From an uncultured Blautia sp. (GTDB taxonomy: Bacteria; Bacillota; Clostridia; Lachnospirales; Lachnospiraceae): DNA of 6,690 nucleotides. The stretch covers positions 1-6,690 of the forward strand of contig CAMOXX010000153.1 in assembly GCA_946629475.1 (NCBI GenBank), in the 5' to 3' direction. Position numbers and translations under genes: made by a program. The notes under the pieces are model-generated. The model saw nothing but the letters and a program-made list of their open reading frames with translations, had not been told where the DNA came from and made no database searches. Shown here one piece after another: positions 4,995-6,690 of the stretch (position 1 is the first letter of the stretch; the number at the start of each line of letters is the position of its first letter).

Positions 4995-6077
4995 TCATTG
5001 TTTTCTCCGTCGTTTCTTCCCTTCGGCATGACGAAGCCGTGTCCGGAGCGCCAGCCCCAAAAGCAAGAGTTCCAGGCCGAGCGCCGCGCCAATCAGCGCA
5101 GGCCGCCCGATCAGGGAATCCGCTTCTATTATTTTGGAAGCTTCCGCAGCAGAACCCGTCCCGCTTTCGTCCTCCGTGTTCTGCAGGGAGACCGGCGTGG
5201 GCAGGGCTTCGGAAGGCAGGGCTTCCACCATCACCCGCTCTGTTTCTTCCGCTGAACGAAGCCGCTGTTCAAGGCCGAGGGTGTAATCACAGAACAGGCT
5301 CGCAAGATCGCCGATGATCGTCTCAGACATTCCGCCGTATCGTGTCATCACCGTCAGAATAAACGGCTGCGGTGTATATACAATCCCGCTGGTATGGTTC
5401 CAGTCCGTTCCGTCTTCGTCCTGATAGGTTCCGTATTTCTGTGCGATTTCCCAGCGGTCCCCCAGCTTCAGCCGGAAATAGTGATTCGGCTGAGCACGCT
5501 TCAGGCAATCCGTAATCCGGGGAAACTGCTCCTCATTCCGATAGAGCGTCCCCATCACGTCCGTCATAAAACGCGCCGTAAAATAACTTCCGCCATAGAA
5601 GTCCCAGGTATAATACTCCTCGGGCAGATCGGAGTATCTGCAAAACATTCTTCTGCAGGCATCCGGCTGCGCAATCCAAAGCATGGTGGAATAGGCAACA
5701 GGGTTGTTGGAGTATACAAGAACCTCTTCTTCAATCTCTTCCAGGGTCATGCCGTTGATCTCGGAGTCTTTTGTCAGCTCTCCCCGATATTCCCGTTCGG
5801 CAAGCAGCATCATCATCGGGACTTTGTAGAGACTTGCGGAATAATACCACCGGTCCTCCTGGTGGTACCATCTCTCCCCCGAAGCCGGCAGCTCATAGGC
5901 CACAGAGATCAGGTCCGGATTGAGATCGTTCTCCGCCAGGTAGGCATCAAACAAGCCTTCGATTTCTTCCGCGCGGATCACGGAGGGCGTCGAATCCGCC
6001 CATGCGCACCCAATTCCTTCCAGCAGGATAAACACCGCCAGGAAAAGGAGAAAACGCGGTCTTGCATTCCGATTCAC
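4995..6077 (-). CDS. Exported serine hydrolase of the class A beta-lactamase-like fold with C-terminal membrane anchor
   Basis: 360 residues. The GTG at 6077 is chosen because it opens a clear signal sequence (VNRNARPR, then hydrophobic FLLFLAVFILLEGIG) and has AGAGGAG upstream, though at a long 12-nt spacing. A longer frame from 6212 would overlap the upstream methyltransferase gene. The domain (about 35-268) fits the Beta-lactamase2 family: S82-L-Y-K85 as the SxxK nucleophile motif, S123-N-N125 as SxN, and K214-Y-G216 in the KTG position, then WNHTSGIVY (226-234) and PFILTVMTRYG (238-248). The Thr/Ser of KTG is Tyr, and no equivalent of the class A Glu166 is evident. True beta-lactamase activity is therefore unlikely, and a peptidase, esterase or sensor role is possible. 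A Ser/Thr/Glu-rich linker (270-320) leads to a membrane helix (about 322-344) and a basic KKRRRKQ tail. The enzyme should thus sit outside the membrane, tethered at the C-terminus. It precedes the permuted binding protein by 27 bp. Confidence 0.85.
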   Translation of the reverse strand: MNRNARPRFLLFLAVFILLEGIGCAWADSTPSVIRAEEIEGLFDAYLAENDLNPDLISVAYELPASGERWYHQEDRWYYSASLYKVPMMMLLAEREYRGELTKDSEINGMTLEEIEEEVLVYSNNPVAYSTMLWIAQPDACRRMFCRYSDLPEEYYTWDFYGGSYFTARFMTDVMGTLYRNEEQFPRITDCLKRAQPNHYFRLKLGDRWEIAQKYGTYQDEDGTDWNHTSGIVYTPQPFILTVMTRYGGMSETIIGDLASLFCDYTLGLEQRLRSAEETERVMVEALPSEALPTPVSLQNTEDESGTGSAAEASKIIEADSLIGRPALIGAALGLELLLLGLALRTRLRHAEGKKRRRKQ

Positions 6078-6104
6078 AGTCGGCCGTCGCTCCTCTGAAA
6101 CCGT

Positions 6105-6133
6105 ATCATACAGGAAATTTTCCGTCAAATCAA
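6105..6133 (-). promoter_or_regulatory. Candidate promoter for the hydrolase/binding-protein operon
   Basis: Minus strand: TTGATT (6133-6128, 4 of 6), 17 bp, TATGAT (6110-6105, 5 of 6). The predicted start near 6098 would put the AGAGGAG ribosome site (6096-6090) almost at the 5' end, which is odd. Read-through from the upstream methyltransferase gene, with no terminator seen between, is an alternative. Confidence 0.35.
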
Positions 6134-6157
6134 TGGAAGAATCATGAACGAATTGCT

Positions 6158-6690
6158 TTACACGACCTGAAACAGATAAAACTTCAGATAATCCGTCTCC
6201 GGTACATTCCACAGGATCGGATGATCCGCGGCCTGCTGCCGCACTTCGATCTGCCGCAGACTGACCCCTGCATCCGCAGCGGCACTGCGCAGCATGGTTT
6301 CAAACTGAGCCGCCGGCATGAAATGGCTGCAGCTGGCGGTCGCGAGATAGCCGCCTCTCGGCAGCAGCTTCATGGCCCGATAGTTGATTTCGTGATAACC
6401 CCGCTCGGCATTCGACGCGGTTTTGCGCGATTTGGTGAAAGCGGGCGGGTCCAGAATAATCAGGTCATAGGGTTTCTGCCCTGTCGCGGCCAGCTTTGGC
6501 AGAAGGTCAAACACATCCGCCGCCAGAAAATCGACTCTGTCCTGCAGGCCGTTTCGCTCGGCGTTTTCTTTTGCCAGCTTCACCGCGCTCTCGGAAATAT
6601 CCACCGCCGTAACATGGCTCGCTCCCCCCGCCGCGGCGTTCAACGCGAATGAGCCCGTATGGGTAAAACAGTCGAGCACGCGAAGACCTT
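6158..6690 (-). CDS. rlmI: RlmI/RlmK-type class I SAM-dependent 23S rRNA methyltransferase (5' part beyond window)
   Basis: The C-terminal 177 codons are visible. The frame is open through the right edge, and the residues just inside it (GLRVLDCF) are mid-domain, so an internal GTG at 6679 is not the start. Rossmann-fold methyltransferase motifs appear in order: VLDCFTHTGSFALNAA (SAM-binding motif I), VTAVDISESAVKLAKENA (II), DFLAADVFDLL (III), LIILDPPAFTKSR (IV) and LATASCSHFM (VI). The ending RQQAADHPIL ... PETDYLKFYLF closely resembles that of E. coli RlmI, which makes 5-methylcytosine in 23S rRNA, as recalled. The PUA-like N-terminal domain expected in this family lies outside the window. 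The exact target base is not shown by this sequence. The stop (TAA, 6158) is 80 bp before the hydrolase start and no clear terminator lies between them. Confidence 0.88.
   Translation of the reverse strand, partial: GLRVLDCFTHTGSFALNAAAGGASHVTAVDISESAVKLAKENAERNGLQDRVDFLAADVFDLLPKLAATGQKPYDLIILDPPAFTKSRKTASNAERGYHEINYRAMKLLPRGGYLATASCSHFMPAAQFETMLRSAAADAGVSLRQIEVRQQAADHPILWNVPETDYLKFYLFQVV

Noticed and set aside
5394..6098. 234-codon plus-strand frame
   Set aside because: Antisense to the serine hydrolase; no Shine-Dalgarno and no domain pattern.
6078..6212. 45-residue N-terminal extension of the serine hydrolase
   Set aside because: It overlaps the end of the methyltransferase gene and adds a hydrophilic stretch before a normal signal sequence that starts at the GTG at 6077.

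Overview
The window looks like chromosomal DNA from a Gram-positive Clostridia-type bacterium (Firmicutes/Bacillota), probably an uncultured or gut-type lineage. The evidence is a YabR/CvfD-type S1 protein, a membrane protein with 'LGDYKDS' repeats, strong AGGAGG-like ribosome binding sites, frequent TTG/GTG starts and sigma-A-type promoters. Coding DNA is GC-rich by eye, while one intergenic stretch (about 3470-3700) is strikingly AT-rich. Species cannot be named from this sequence alone. No tRNA, rRNA, CRISPR array, insertion sequence or phage gene was seen.

Left part (1-1430, minus strand): a two-gene operon driven by a perfect-consensus promoter (TTGACA, 17 bp, TATAAT). It holds rpiB (sugar-phosphate isomerase), then 29 bp later a TTG-started, membrane-anchored protein with a DUF4015-type putative glycosidase domain that runs off the left edge. 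Divergent from it, an extended -10 promoter drives a 449-residue membrane protein with TPR-like repeats (1529-2878).

Middle part (2879-4142): a strong hairpin terminator separates the repeat protein from a convergent S1-domain RNA-binding protein (2985-3425, minus). A 289-bp AT-rich spacer follows (3426-3714), with a 28-bp near-perfect palindrome, two T-tract hairpins and a near-consensus promoter. That promoter reads into a small metal-binding cupin (3715-4062). A second bidirectional terminator closes this unit.

Right part (4143-6690, minus strand): an RlmI-type 23S rRNA methyltransferase enters from the right edge (3' end only). It is followed by an exported, doubly membrane-anchored serine hydrolase of the class A beta-lactamase-like fold, and 27 bp later by a lipoprotein of the SBP_bac_3 amino-acid-binding family. 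The segments of this lipoprotein appear in circularly permuted order: the part that normally ends the family, finishing in KWFG, comes first. No ABC permease or ATPase is beside it. The hydrolase/permuted-receptor pair is the most unusual content of the window. A joint envelope-sensing or scavenging role is inference only.

The remaining genes are housekeeping or unassigned and show no evident shared pathway.
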